Source: Endomicrobium sp.
GTDB lineage: Bacteria; Elusimicrobiota; Endomicrobiia; Endomicrobiales; Endomicrobiaceae
Assembly (NCBI GenBank): GCA_031262585.1
Contig: JAISHK010000008.1
Coordinates: 62,001-126,000 of the forward strand
Length of the DNA stretch: 64,000 nt
Reading direction: 5' to 3'
This document shows, piece by piece, positions 39,295 through 49,342 of the stretch. Numbering within the stretch: the stretch's first letter is position 1; every line of letters begins with the position of its first letter. Below the pieces are notes generated by a model, which saw only the letters and a list, made by a program, of their open reading frames with translations, was not told the origin of the DNA and did not search any database. A program made the translations under genes and the position numbers.

Positions 39295-41697
39295 CTATTT
39301 TATTTTCATATCCGTAAATGACTTAATAACAAATACAATTGCAATAAAAAAAGATACAATCGCCAGTATTGTATTAAGAAAACCTTTTGCAACAAGAGCT
39401 AAGGCAAGTTCTAATGCAAGGAGTCCAAAAAGCGTTGTAAATTTAATTATAGGATTCATCGCAACAGAAGAAGTATCTTTAAAAGGATCCCCAACCGTAT
39501 CGCCCACAACAGTTGCCTTGTGAAGTTCGGTTCCTTTTGCATGTAAATCAACCTCAACATACTTTTTCGCATTATCCCATGCTCCACCTGCATTGGCCAT
39601 AAATATTGCTTGAAAAAGTCCAAATAATGCTATTGAAATAAGATATCCAATAAAGAAATAAGGGTCAATAAACGCAAATGCAAGAGTTGTAAAGAAAATA
39701 ACCATAAATAAATTTATCATACCTTTTTGTGCATATTTTGTGCATATTTCAACAACTTTTTTTGAATCTTCCGTTGAAGCTTTATCCAAACTACCATCAA
39801 GTTTTATATTTTCACTAATAAATTCTACAGCTTTGTAAGCTCCGCTTGTTACAGCGTGATTTGAAGCACCTGTAAACCAGTAAATTACAGCTCCACCTGC
39901 TATCAATCCCAACAAAAAAGGAGCGTGTAGCAAAGAAAGATTAGCTAATCCAACTGTTAACCCATCAGTAAGCATAACAATAGTCGAAAAAATCATTGTT
40001 GTAGCACCAACAACTGCAGTCCCTATTAATACTGGTTTTGCTGTTGCCTTAAAAGTATTTCCTGCTCCATCATTCTCTTCAAGTAATAATTTAGATTTCT
40101 CAAAAGAAGGCATAAATCCAAAATCTTTCTCTATCTCCTTGCTTATATTAGGAATATTTTCAATTAATGACAATTCATATATTGACTGAGCATTATCAGT
40201 AACAGGACCATAAGAATCAACTGCAATTATAACAGGTCCCATACCTAAAAAACCAAACGCAACTAATCCAAAAGCAAAAACTGCAGGAGCTATCATAATA
40301 GAACTAAACCCAGTAGAACCTATTGCGTAAGCAATACTCATAAGAACCATAATTGCTACGCCCATCCAATATGCACTAAAATTTCCTACAGTAAGACCTG
40401 CAAGAATATTAAGAGACGCCCCACCATGTTTCGAAGAATTAACAATATTCTGAACAAAAGCACTTTTTACTGAGGTAAAAATCTTTACAATTTCAGGTAT
40501 AACGGCACCTGCTATCGTACCACAGCTTATTATAAGAGACAATTTCCACCAAAGAGTTCCATCTCCTAAATCGGATATAATAAAATTAGAAACTATAAAA
40601 GTTAAAGCTATCGATACTATTGACGTTATCCACACAAGAGACGTCAAGGGAGTTTCAAAGTTCATTTCATCAGAAAGCACATACTTAACTTTTGAAATAA
40701 TAGAATTAATTCCATAGGAAATAGCGCTTGATATAAGCATTATTAATCGCATTACAAAAACCCAAACTAAAAGTTTAACCTGTGAAGTAGGTTCGCTAAC
40801 CGCAAGAACTATAAACGTTACCAATGCTACTCCAGTAACTCCATAAGTTTCAAACCCATCTGCAGTAGGACCCACAGAATCTCCTGCATTGTCACCTGTA
40901 CAATCTGCGATAACTCCAGGATTTCTTGCATCATCTTCTTTAACATTAAATACTATTTTCATTAAATCAGAACCAATATCAGCAATCTTTGTAAAAATAC
41001 CACCAGCTATCCTAAGTACCAAAGCTCCAAGTGATTCTCCTATTGCAAAACCTATAAAACATGCACCTGCAAAATCTGAAGGAATAAAAAGAAGGATTAC
41101 AAGCATTATGAAAAGCTCTATACTTATTAGAAGCATTCCAATGCTCATACCTGCACGAAGAGGAATCGCATAAAGATAAAATGGGACTCCTTTTAAGCTT
41201 GCAAAAGCTGTTCTAGAATTTGCAAAAGTATTAATTCTCATACCAAACCAAGCTACGACATAACTGCCAAGAATTCCTACAATGCTACAAAGTACGATTG
41301 TAACAACCTTAATTGTGGCAAAATGTTCTAACCAACCAAAATATACAATTATAATAATAGCAAGCAATCCTTCAAGAATAATTATGAATTTACCCTGTGT
41401 TATAAGATATGTTTTACACGTTTCATATATAAGTTCAGAAATTGATTTCATTGACTTATGTGCGGGGAGCTTTTTAATAACCAAAAAATGATAAATTCCA
41501 AACAACAATCCAAATGCACAAACAAAAAAACCAAACATCAAAAGAGTTTTTCCATTAATCGTGTTATTAAAAAACCCCACTAATGATAAATCTGGAATAA
41601 TTAAACTGGCTTCGCTCGCAAAAGCCAAGTTTATAAACGCTATCAACAAACTGAAACCCATCACAATTCTCCCAAACGGAGAAAAATTACTTGACAT
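39295..41697 (-). CDS. hppA: Membrane-bound ion-pumping pyrophosphatase
   Basis: An 800-aa protein with about 16 membrane segments that couples PPi hydrolysis to pumping of H+ or Na+. Active-site blocks: DIGSDLMKIVFNVKEDDARN, DNAGDSVGPTADGFETYG in the first half, and TGASNHAVTSGAYKAVEFI plus NAGGAWDNAKKYVE in the second. The ATADLF block of many H+-PPases is replaced by the PTADGFETYG variant. A lysine in GNTFKAT at the position that separates potassium-independent from potassium-dependent enzymes suggests potassium independence. GAGGAG lies 8 nt before the ATG. Confidence 0.93.
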   Translation of the reverse strand: MSSNFSPFGRIVMGFSLLIAFINLAFASEASLIIPDLSLVGFFNNTINGKTLLMFGFFVCAFGLLFGIYHFLVIKKLPAHKSMKSISELIYETCKTYLITQGKFIIILEGLLAIIIIVYFGWLEHFATIKVVTIVLCSIVGILGSYVVAWFGMRINTFANSRTAFASLKGVPFYLYAIPLRAGMSIGMLLISIELFIMLVILLFIPSDFAGACFIGFAIGESLGALVLRIAGGIFTKIADIGSDLMKIVFNVKEDDARNPGVIADCTGDNAGDSVGPTADGFETYGVTGVALVTFIVLAVSEPTSQVKLLVWVFVMRLIMLISSAISYGINSIISKVKYVLSDEMNFETPLTSLVWITSIVSIALTFIVSNFIISDLGDGTLWWKLSLIISCGTIAGAVIPEIVKIFTSVKSAFVQNIVNSSKHGGASLNILAGLTVGNFSAYWMGVAIMVLMSIAYAIGSTGFSSIMIAPAVFAFGLVAFGFLGMGPVIIAVDSYGPVTDNAQSIYELSLIENIPNISKEIEKDFGFMPSFEKSKLLLEENDGAGNTFKATAKPVLIGTAVVGATTMIFSTIVMLTDGLTVGLANLSLLHAPFLLGLIAGGAVIYWFTGASNHAVTSGAYKAVEFISENIKLDGSLDKASTEDSKKVVEICTKYAQKGMINLFMVIFFTTLAFAFIDPYFFIGYLISIALFGLFQAIFMANAGGAWDNAKKYVEVDLHAKGTELHKATVVGDTVGDPFKDTSSVAMNPIIKFTTLFGLLALELALALVAKGFLNTILAIVSFFIAIVFVIKSFTDMKIK

Positions 41698-41796
41698 AAC
41701 ACTAACTCCTCAAAATTTATTAATTAAGTCACGCTTTTCAAATATTTTTTAATATTCTCCCCAACGTATCATTTTTTAATTTAATTTTTCAATACC

Positions 41797-42142
41797 TTAC
41801 CTTTTTCTATTTTTTTTATTCTTTTTCCACATAACTTCAATATCTTGCGTATTTTTAATATCAAAAATATATTGGTATCTACGAACAGGCTTTTTATTTA
41901 ATTTTTTTATTATTTCATCAATACCAAAATCTCTATCTTCTTTGTAAATTTGTACATAAAAAACTACCTAAAAAGTACATCTTCACATTCTTCTTTAAAA
42001 TTATCAATATCTTTATTTTCAACTGCTTGTTCAACCTCTTAAGTGTCTGAAAACAAATGTTTTACAAAAAACTCTTACGTTTGCTTTTTACTTCCAAATA
42101 TACAACCATTAATGTATCAAACTCTTTCAAATACTTCTTCAT
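41797..42142 (-). pseudogene. mazG: Decayed mazG (nucleoside triphosphate pyrophosphohydrolase)
   Basis: The minus strand, starting MKKYLKEFDTLMVV at 42142, passes through a frame change to KHLFSDT, stop, EVEQAVENKDIDNFKEECED with VLF, then a stop and another frame change to VQIYKEDRDFGIDEIIKKLN, KKPVRRYQYIFDI and EVMWKKNKK before TAA at 41797. This follows the MazG order (EExxE helix, EExGDVLFQVVFH, F-x-I-D-V-I, N-KLxRRHPHVF, W-x-x-x-K). At least two stops and frame changes rule out a working product. A complete domain would be about 110 codons, so it is nearly full in length but broken. Confidence 0.72.
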
Positions 42143-42428
42143 TAATCCCTTAAAATCTTTTTTAGAATTAAGAAAACTTGACTACGACAAAAATACTAAT
42201 TAACTTATAATCATGATTAAATTTAAAGCCTAATGTAATATATATTTTTAAGCTAAGCATCAAAATTATAACACGTATTCTTCAAAATCCATGAAAGACA
42301 AATTAAAACCATAATATTTAATTTCTTTTTTAAAAAGAAATTAAAATTGAAAGATTTTCCAGCAAGATATCCAAAACTTAAACATTTTACTATTAAGATT
42401 ATCTTAGTCACTTCTATATGATACTATT

Positions 42429-42847
42429 TTACTTACTTTGATTTAGAATCAAAAAATTATTTTTTCCACTTGAGTTTTTTATTATTTCTACGCCATTTCT
42501 TCTTACTAAGTCACTGTCTTTTACTTTATCATTTTTGCTTACTTGTTACTCCTCTATTTACTTCTCTCTTCACACTTCCATTACTCACTAAATTACTGTT
42601 ATTAGTTTAATTTTAATTTGAACAATCTCTCTAGTCTAGTAAATTTACTCTATTTTTCTGATTCACTACTTCTTTTCTCAATATCAACACCAATTTGCTT
42701 ATGCTTATTCCAAAATTGCCATGCCTTATGTTGTGCTTTACTTCTTTGTTGCTTCTTTCGTTCCTGCCTAACTGCTATTTGCCACATTAATTCTGCGAAC
42801 TGAATTGATTCTTTTGACCACTTTACTTCTTGAAGAACTGTTGCTGA
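42429..42847 (-). pseudogene. Broken gene, unidentified
   Basis: Three long minus-strand open pieces follow each other in different frames: VLQEVKWSKESIQFAELMWQ and QRSKAQHKAWQFWNKHKQIG ending at 42650, then SNGSVKREVNRGVTSKQK, then DKVKDSDLVRRNGVEIIK with NSSGKNNFLILNQSK ending at 42429. They are charged and protein-like, and no start with a ribosome site is seen. It looks like a recently frameshifted gene of unknown function. Confidence 0.4.
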
Positions 42848-44902
42848 TTAATAATCACAATTAAACTTTTTGATTAAACTTAGCCAGTAACAATAAAAAT
42901 CACCTTACTTGCTTGTATTATTAAAATTTATATCTACATTCATTTACACAATCATACACGCAAATGCCAGTATACATACTTTAACTTCAACCCCAACTAG
43001 CTTATATTGTACTATATTCAACTGCTTTTGTCAATAACATAGGTTAAACGCACAAAATATGTATGTATAATTTATTAATCAATCACTTATTCTCAATCTA
43101 TTTTACATTGTATTTAATTTTAGTCACACTGAGATAGAATAAATAATAGAGAACATTTAAACTTCTCTTATTTTTTATTATGTTAAATAATATATACATT
43201 TTCCTAATAAATAAAACGAATTAATTACCTTAATTCTATTGTGCATACATATTACAACACTTTTGTCAATGCACAATTAACAATCGATAAAGAAAGATTA
43301 TCATAAAAATAAGCTTTCAATCTCATATGTATATATTATCAGATTTGAATAAAAAATTTAAATATGAAATAGATATAGATTTAATTTTATGATGACTTAA
43401 TTGTCTTTTTACATTTGTTTGGAAGAATAAATAATAATTATGCATTTTTCAGCAGAATATGATATAATGTTCACCATAGTAAAGAATATTCCATAAAAAC
43501 TACAAAAGATGAAGTACATTATAGATTAGTTTAGATTGGTGAGCGTAAATACATTAGTTTTTAAAGCAGTTTATACTATAGATAATTTTTAATATAAAGA
43601 AACTTTAAAAGACAAATCAAACAAAAAAGCTTTTGTTCAGCAATGACACTTTATACTGGACTTAAATTCTAGTAATTTACATAGTTATTTTTTGATTTAC
43701 TACTCCATAAAATTTAACTTACAAACACACTTTTAATGCAATTTTCGCCACTTGGTTCTTATATTAATTATCAGTCATTATACTTATAAGCAATAGCATC
43801 TGTATTTAGGGACTAGCTTACATTAAGCGTAAATATTATAGAAAACATTGTGCTTATTAAAATAAACATATTCTTTAAAATTTTATATTACTGAAGTTCA
43901 GATTTAAGCTCAAAACAATGTACTTGTGGACACCACTTGACGACATGATGATAGCGTACATACTTTCCATCAAAATACTCAATAAAATAAGACATCACAA
44001 TAACACTGAAATGGCAACTACACAATTTACTAATTCCAAGTAAACTTAGTTTAGATGTTCTACCAGTTTAATTCATGATGGGATTAAAAATTGCTTTGTG
44101 CCAAAACATAATCTCGTCTCTCTATCACCACTTTATGCTATCAGAATCTTTACAAATCTTAAGTTTTAAAAAAATTTTTCAATTTAAAAATTTAATAGTA
44201 AGATACGCTCCAGCATATTATAAATAAAATACTACCAACACACTATTACAATCAACAAAATCATTCCATATTAAAATAAATGTCGCATATTAATATCCAA
44301 ATAACCGTTGTAATCAGAAAAAATTATAAATCTTGTATCGGTTAGCAGGTGAAACTTTAAAAAACAAGATTTATTTCTTTTATGCCAGTAACGATAATAA
44401 ACAAAACTTCCATTTGCCAATATTTTATTAATTTCGCTATTACTATTTAATGAAATATCTATTATTACCACGTAGATTTGTCTCTAAAGTTTATTCTATT
44501 ATTAATATCCTCTTTACAAAATCTTTAATTATGATATCATTTAATAATTCTTCGCGTTTCTCAACACATCGTAATTTTTAAATACAAAATTAATAACAAC
44601 ATTTTAACTTTCATCCTACCACTTTCAACACACCATCTAAAATAAATTTTGTTGTACCTGTAGCAGTTCTTCATTTACTTATGATTTAGTCTCTTTGATA
44701 TTCACAAATATAGACATGGCTTTCTTAAATTTCATCAATTATAGCTAATGTTTTAGTACTTGTTATAGAAATATAATTAAAAGTATTTAAATAAGTTATC
44801 TTCTACAAAAGAAAAATAAATACAAGTCAATAACAACGATATTATTATCAAATTTCTTTTTATATTTATCACTATTACTACTTATCTAGAGAATATTCCT
44901 AC

Positions 44903-44944
44903 AACTACCTCTCCAAAAAACATTTGTTTTTTGGAGAGGTAGTT
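44903..44944. repeat. Perfect 19-bp inverted repeat (hairpin)
   Basis: AACTACCTCTCCAAAAAAC is followed by ATTT and then its exact reverse complement. The stem is 19 bp with no mismatch and a 4-nt loop. No T-run follows on either strand beyond the stem. It lies in the middle of the desert with no gene within 500 bp. Possible explanations are a foldback element, a recombination or protein-binding site, or a terminator of a lost gene. Confidence 0.85.
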
Positions 44945-45458
44945 CCATATTAATTTCTACAACATCTTTAAGCCATAAAAGACCATCAAAAAGTCTAAAT
45001 CATAATCCCAATTAAAAATTCGAGAAACTGAAACACAAAGATATATGGACATTTATAAAAAGAACAACTCCTTCAAATTAATATCATCGACAATATAACT
45101 TACCATTATTTATACTTATATTTAAATACATAATACTAAAAGATAAATTTTTTACGAATGGTTGTCCAATCTTACTTGAATACAAATATCTCTTGCATTA
45201 AATGTTTCATCAAATACATAATCTTTATCACTTTTTTAAATGTTCTATCATTTTTACAATAATATAAACAAAAACAAGAAAAATACAATCCATTTTTCTC
45301 CAGAAGAAAAAAATCAAATGAATTATAATTAGTATTCTAAAAATGATAGGCATAAGATGCAAATATATTATATTTATCAACAAATTCTATAACTGTAAGT
45401 TTTTAAAAATTGTTATTTCAACTAAGGAGACATGGACTACATTATTTATTATTACCAC

Positions 45459-46055
45459 TCACTTAAAAATACTATTATACTTTTCATTGGCAAGATTAGA
45501 AACCGTTTTATCTATCCCACTCTTATTTATTTTCTCGAAAACATCAACCGCTTTTTTTTTAACTCGCTCCACTTTTTCTTCATCTACTGGCAAAAACTTC
45601 GATAATACAAAATCTTTCATTTGTACAAATTTAGGAAGAGGTCCTATGCCAAGTTTCATTCTAGGAAAATCTTTAGAATACAAATACTTTATTATAGAAT
45701 CCACACCATTATGACCACCAGCAGAACCTGACATTTTTATTTTATATTTACCAATAGGAATAGAAAAATCATCATAAAAAATAAATATTTCTTCAATATT
45801 AATCTTATAATATCTTGCAAAAAAAGCAACAACTTTACCTGAAAAATTCATAAAAGTCACAGGCTTTAAAAGCCACACTTTATTGTTAAAAAGCTCATAA
45901 AAAGAAACACGTGCAACATTACTCCATATTTTAAATTCTAAATGATTTGCTGCTGCTATTTCATCTAAAACAATAAATCCAAAATTATGACGAGTATTTT
46001 CATATTTTGGACCTGGATTACCAAGTCCAACAAAGAGTTTTATTTGTCTAATCAT
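45459..46055 (-). CDS. pth: Peptidyl-tRNA hydrolase
   Basis: Frees tRNA from prematurely released peptidyl-tRNA. KLFVGLGNPGPKYENTRHNFG near the start holds the substrate Asn and the catalytic His; FMNFSG and YDDFSIPIGKYKIK follow. With ATG at 46053-46055 it is 198 aa. An open extension of 26 codons upstream lies mostly inside rplY and is rejected because homologues begin at MIRQIKLFVG. The rplY stop (46075) is 19 bp upstream, the usual L25-Pth pairing. Confidence 0.95.
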   Translation of the reverse strand: MIRQIKLFVGLGNPGPKYENTRHNFGFIVLDEIAAANHLEFKIWSNVARVSFYELFNNKVWLLKPVTFMNFSGKVVAFFARYYKINIEEIFIFYDDFSIPIGKYKIKMSGSAGGHNGVDSIIKYLYSKDFPRMKLGIGPLPKFVQMKDFVLSKFLPVDEEKVERVKKKAVDVFEKINKSGIDKTVSNLANEKYNSIFK

Positions 46056-46074
46056 AATCAAACAAATTCCACAT

Positions 46075-46764
46075 TTACTTATTTTTTGAAGCAGTTGAAG
46101 AAGGATTTTCAGTAGGAGCAATCGCTTCCTCATCTTCTTTATCTTTTTTACCTTTACTTATAACCTCAGGTTGAACTAACTCCAGATTTTCAACTACTGA
46201 TTTTTCTTCAACAGATACAGTCACAACATTAACTATTAACATTGACGGATCCTGTACGTAATCCACACCTTCAAGACTAGGCAAGTCAGAAACTGCTATA
46301 CCTTGCCCTACACCCAATGCACTAACATCAATACTAATTTTTTGCGGGATACTCCTAGGCAAGGCTCTTACTTTAACTTCTCTAGTTATAAATTCCATAA
46401 CACCACCAAAGTTTTTAACCCCATCAGCCACACCGTCAATATGTACGGGAACAAAAACTTCAACTTTATTTTCAAGAGAAATAGCTTGAAAATCTACGTG
46501 AATAAGTTCTTGAGTTAAAACGTTTCTTTGAAGAGATTTTACAATTGCAGGTTTTTTATCATTCTTAAAATTTAAATCTACAATTACATTCGCACCATTT
46601 TTTTCTATTATTGAAACAAAAGCTTTTAAGTCAACAGCTATAGACTCTGATTTAATGCCTTTTCCATAAAATACAGCTGGAATCTTCCCATCTTTTATTA
46701 AAGCAGAAAGATCTCCTTTGGATCCCACGCGCCTAACCTCAACATCTAAAATTACTTCTTTCAT
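46075..46764 (-). CDS. rplY: 50S ribosomal protein L25/TL5/Ctc family
   Basis: 5S rRNA-binding protein. The N-terminal L25 domain (VRRVGSKGDLSALIKDGKIP, AVFYGKG) is followed by the TL5/CTC beta domain (VDVSALGVGQGIAVSDLP-like region) to about residue 185. A lysine/glutamate-rich tail ends the 229-aa protein, as in the long Ctc form. AGGGGAT lies 5-7 nt before ATG 46762-46764. It sits between prs and pth on one probable transcript with glmU. Confidence 0.95.
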   Translation of the reverse strand: MKEVILDVEVRRVGSKGDLSALIKDGKIPAVFYGKGIKSESIAVDLKAFVSIIEKNGANVIVDLNFKNDKKPAIVKSLQRNVLTQELIHVDFQAISLENKVEVFVPVHIDGVADGVKNFGGVMEFITREVKVRALPRSIPQKISIDVSALGVGQGIAVSDLPSLEGVDYVQDPSMLIVNVVTVSVEEKSVVENLELVQPEVISKGKKDKEDEEAIAPTENPSSTASKNK

Positions 46765-46814
46765 TTAAATCCCCTAAGTTATTATAAACAAACATTTTTT
46801 ATGACAAGTTACTT

Positions 46815-47747
46815 CTACAAAAAAAGAGCACTTATTGATTCATCATTTGAAATTCTCAAAATAGCTTCAGCAAAAATCGTTGCTATACTTAAAACTACTA
46901 TCTTTTTTGTATTATCTCCTTTTATAAAAGGAATTGAATCTGTTATTACAAGTTCTTTTATAATTGATTCTTGAATTTTTTGTCTGGCATTTCCTGAAAG
47001 AACTCCATGCGACGCAGCAGCAAAAACTGTCTCCGCACCTTTTTCTTTTATAGCATCTGCAACTTTTGTTAAAGTTCCAGCAGTATCAATTAAATCATCT
47101 AAAATTATACAAGTTTTATTTTTTACTTCACCTATAATATTCATAACAGAAGCTTCATTTGGACTGGGTCTTCTCTTATCAACTATTGCCAACTCAGCAT
47201 TAAAACGTTTTGCAAAAGCTCTTGCTCTTTCAACACCACCGGCATCAGGAGCAACAACAACAATATCTTTTAATTTTTTTTCTTTAAAATAGCTTAACAA
47301 TACAGGCGTAGCGTAAAGATGATCCACGGGAATATCAAAAAAACCTTGAATTTGACCTGCATGCAAGTCCATTGTTAAAACTCTTGTAATTCCCGACACT
47401 GCAAAAAGATTAGCCACAAGTCTTGCCGTAATTGGCACTCTAGGCTCAGCTTTTCTATCTTGTCTTGCATAACCGTAATATGGTACAACTGCTGTTATTC
47501 TCCTTGCTGATGCTCTTTTCAAGGCATCAGCTATAATTAAAAGCTCCATTAAATTCTCATTTACTGGTGAACTTGTAGACTGAACAACATAGCAGTCTGC
47601 TCCTCTTACGTTATCAATAATTTTAACCTGTATTTCACCATCACTAAAACGACCAACTTTGGCCTCACATAATTCAATTTTAAGTTTCTGAGTTATTTGT
47701 TTTGCAAGCTCAATATTAGCATTCCCAGAAATAATCTTAAGTTTCAT
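46815..47747 (-). CDS. prs: Ribose-phosphate pyrophosphokinase
   Basis: Makes PRPP from ribose-5-phosphate and ATP for nucleotide, His, Trp and NAD synthesis. Class I features: RFSDGEIQVKI, VVPYYGYARQDRK, VTMDLHAGQIQGFFDIPVDH-type loop (here LTMDLHAGQIQGFFDIPVDH), and the PRPP signature IILDDLIDTAGTL. 310 aa is normal. AGAGGC lies 4-6 nt before the ATG. It follows glmU by 48 bp, an arrangement common in Firmicutes and several other phyla. Confidence 0.97.
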   Translation of the reverse strand: MKLKIISGNANIELAKQITQKLKIELCEAKVGRFSDGEIQVKIIDNVRGADCYVVQSTSSPVNENLMELLIIADALKRASARRITAVVPYYGYARQDRKAEPRVPITARLVANLFAVSGITRVLTMDLHAGQIQGFFDIPVDHLYATPVLLSYFKEKKLKDIVVVAPDAGGVERARAFAKRFNAELAIVDKRRPSPNEASVMNIIGEVKNKTCIILDDLIDTAGTLTKVADAIKEKGAETVFAAASHGVLSGNARQKIQESIIKELVITDSIPFIKGDNTKKIVVLSIATIFAEAILRISNDESISALFL

Positions 47748-47795
47748 ATTGCCTCTTTGATTTTTATTGAAGACGTTTTAAATTGCATCCTTATT

Positions 47796-49154
47796 TTAAA
47801 ACCTTTTACGTTTAATTTCTTGTTTTGCTCTCGCTATCGCAAGCTTTTTTGAAGGAACATCACATGTTATAGTTGAACCAGCTGCAATTAAAGCTTCTCG
47901 TCCTATTTCAACCGGAGCTACAAAGTTAACATTAGAACCAATAAACGCATTTTCTCCTATAATAGTCCTATATTTATTTACTCCATCGTAATTGCATGTA
48001 ATGGTTCCAGCACCTATATTTACATTTTTCCCAATTTGTGCATCGCCTATATAAGATAAATGATTGATTTTAGAATTTTTCGCTATAACAGAGTTTTTTA
48101 TTTCTGAAAAATTACCTATTTTTACATTTTCTTTTAAAACAGTTCCATATCTTATATTGGCGAATGGTCCAATTTTAACATTCGCTTCTATGGACGCACC
48201 CTCTATATAAGAGTACAATATAACACTGCCTTTATTTATTCTTGAATTTAATATATAACTTGCACCTTTTATTACACAACCTTCTCCTATTGACACGCCA
48301 ACATCTATAAAGACACCAGGATAAATAACAGTTTCCCTGCCAATTTTAGCATCATAAGAAACATATACATTCTTTGCATCTAAAATAGTTACACCTGCAT
48401 TTAAAAGCTCATTTACTTTTTTAGCTCTCAATACATCTTCTGTTTGCAAAAGCTCTTCTCTGCTATTTATTCCTTTAATTTCACTTTCGTCTTTAACCAT
48501 AACTAAAGAAACTTTTTTACCTAATCTTTTAAGTATAGCAATTGTATCTGTTATATAATACTCTTTCTTTGCATTATTCGATTTAATTTCCAAAAGAGAT
48601 TTCCATAAACTTTTATCAAAACAGTAAATACCAGAATTTACTTCTTTTATACGCTTGTCCAAAATTGTTGCATCTTTTTCTTCAACTATTCTTTCTAAAA
48701 AACCATTCTCTCTAACAATTCTACCATATCCAAAAGGATTATCAATTTTAGCAGATAAAACTGTTACAGAGGCTTCGTTTTTTTTATTATTTTTTACTAA
48801 AGACATTAAAGTAGAAGACTTTATTAAAGGCACATCTCCATTTACAACTACAATGCTGCCATCGTAATTTTTAAAAATTTCTTCGGTTTGCATTACGGCA
48901 TGAGCCGTACCAAGTTGTTTTTCTTGATACACAAACTTTATATTCTTAAAATTACTTTCTAACAGATAATCTTTAATAACATTGGCCTTATATCCCAACA
49001 CAATAACTATACTGTCAGGCTTTAATTTAACAACGGAATCCAAAACCCACCTCAACAAAGGCTTCCCTGAAAGTTTATGCATAACCTTCGGTAAAGAAGA
49101 TAACATTCTTGTTCCTGGGCCAGCAGCAAGTATTACGGCAGAAAAATTGTTCAT
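47796..49154 (-). CDS. glmU: Bifunctional GlmU (N-acetylglucosamine-1-P uridyltransferase / GlcN-1-P acetyltransferase)
   Basis: Makes UDP-GlcNAc for peptidoglycan and lipopolysaccharide. The N-terminal uridyltransferase begins AVILAAGPGTRMLSSLPKVM and includes VVVNGDVPLI and EKQLGTAHAVM. From about residue 250 a left-handed beta helix of hexapeptide repeats forms the acetyltransferase, with HLSYIGDAQIGKNVNIGAGT and NYDGVNKYRT. At 452 aa both domains are complete. Start ATG 49152-49154 has TGGA 7 nt upstream. A promoter and a leader inverted repeat precede it. Confidence 0.97.
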   Translation of the reverse strand: MNNFSAVILAAGPGTRMLSSLPKVMHKLSGKPLLRWVLDSVVKLKPDSIVIVLGYKANVIKDYLLESNFKNIKFVYQEKQLGTAHAVMQTEEIFKNYDGSIVVVNGDVPLIKSSTLMSLVKNNKKNEASVTVLSAKIDNPFGYGRIVRENGFLERIVEEKDATILDKRIKEVNSGIYCFDKSLWKSLLEIKSNNAKKEYYITDTIAILKRLGKKVSLVMVKDESEIKGINSREELLQTEDVLRAKKVNELLNAGVTILDAKNVYVSYDAKIGRETVIYPGVFIDVGVSIGEGCVIKGASYILNSRINKGSVILYSYIEGASIEANVKIGPFANIRYGTVLKENVKIGNFSEIKNSVIAKNSKINHLSYIGDAQIGKNVNIGAGTITCNYDGVNKYRTIIGENAFIGSNVNFVAPVEIGREALIAAGSTITCDVPSKKLAIARAKQEIKRKRF

Positions 49155-49173
49155 TCATAAGTCCAAAAATTCC

Positions 49174-49221
49174 AGTTACAGCATAAAACCACACTACTAA
49201 TAGAGAGCAATCGCTGTAACT
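49174..49221 (-). promoter_or_regulatory. Inverted repeat in the glmU leader
   Basis: AGTTACAGC and GCTGTAACT form a perfect 9-bp stem enclosing 30 nt, beginning about 14 nt after the -10 box. Its 3' arm is followed by GGAATTTTTGG just before the start codon, so folding could affect translation. It does not match the glmS ribozyme. Confidence 0.45.
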
Positions 49222-49234
49222 TCAGAATAACCGC

Positions 49235-49263
49235 ATTATAACAAAATTATTTCAAAATAACAA
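49235..49263 (-). promoter_or_regulatory. Promoter of glmU-prs-rplY-pth
   Basis: TTGTTA (49258-49263), 17 nt, then TATAAT (49235-49240) on the minus strand. It lies directly after the terminator of the upstream minus-strand unit, which marks a new transcript. Confidence 0.65.
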
Positions 49264-49280
49264 AAAACTTTAATATATCA

Positions 49281-49324
49281 AATAAAGAAAAGGGCTTTGA
49301 CAATAAATTATTGTTAAAGCCCTT
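49281..49324 (-). terminator. Intrinsic terminator after the lysine-rich repeat protein gene
   Basis: A 16-bp stem (AAGGGCTTTGACAATA against TATTGTTAAAGCCCTT, one G-T pair) with a 3-nt loop, read on the minus strand and followed by TTTCTTTATTTG. It begins 19 bp after the stop codon. This is the clearest terminator in the window. Confidence 0.85.
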
Positions 49325-49342
49325 CAATATTTATAATTAATT

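Larger units (their letters stand above)
41698..45458. other. 3.8 kb gene desert between hppA and pth
   Basis: The longest gene-free stretch in the window. It holds the mazG stump, a second broken minus-strand gene and a perfect hairpin, each listed separately. A minus-strand frame of 66 codons at 44271-44471 (GTG start, no ribosome site) is probably chance. No tRNA or repeat array was found. Confidence 0.6.

Noticed and set aside
44271-44471. 66-codon minus-strand frame in the desert
   Set aside because: GTG start without ribosome site, no family resemblance, isolated; likely chance.
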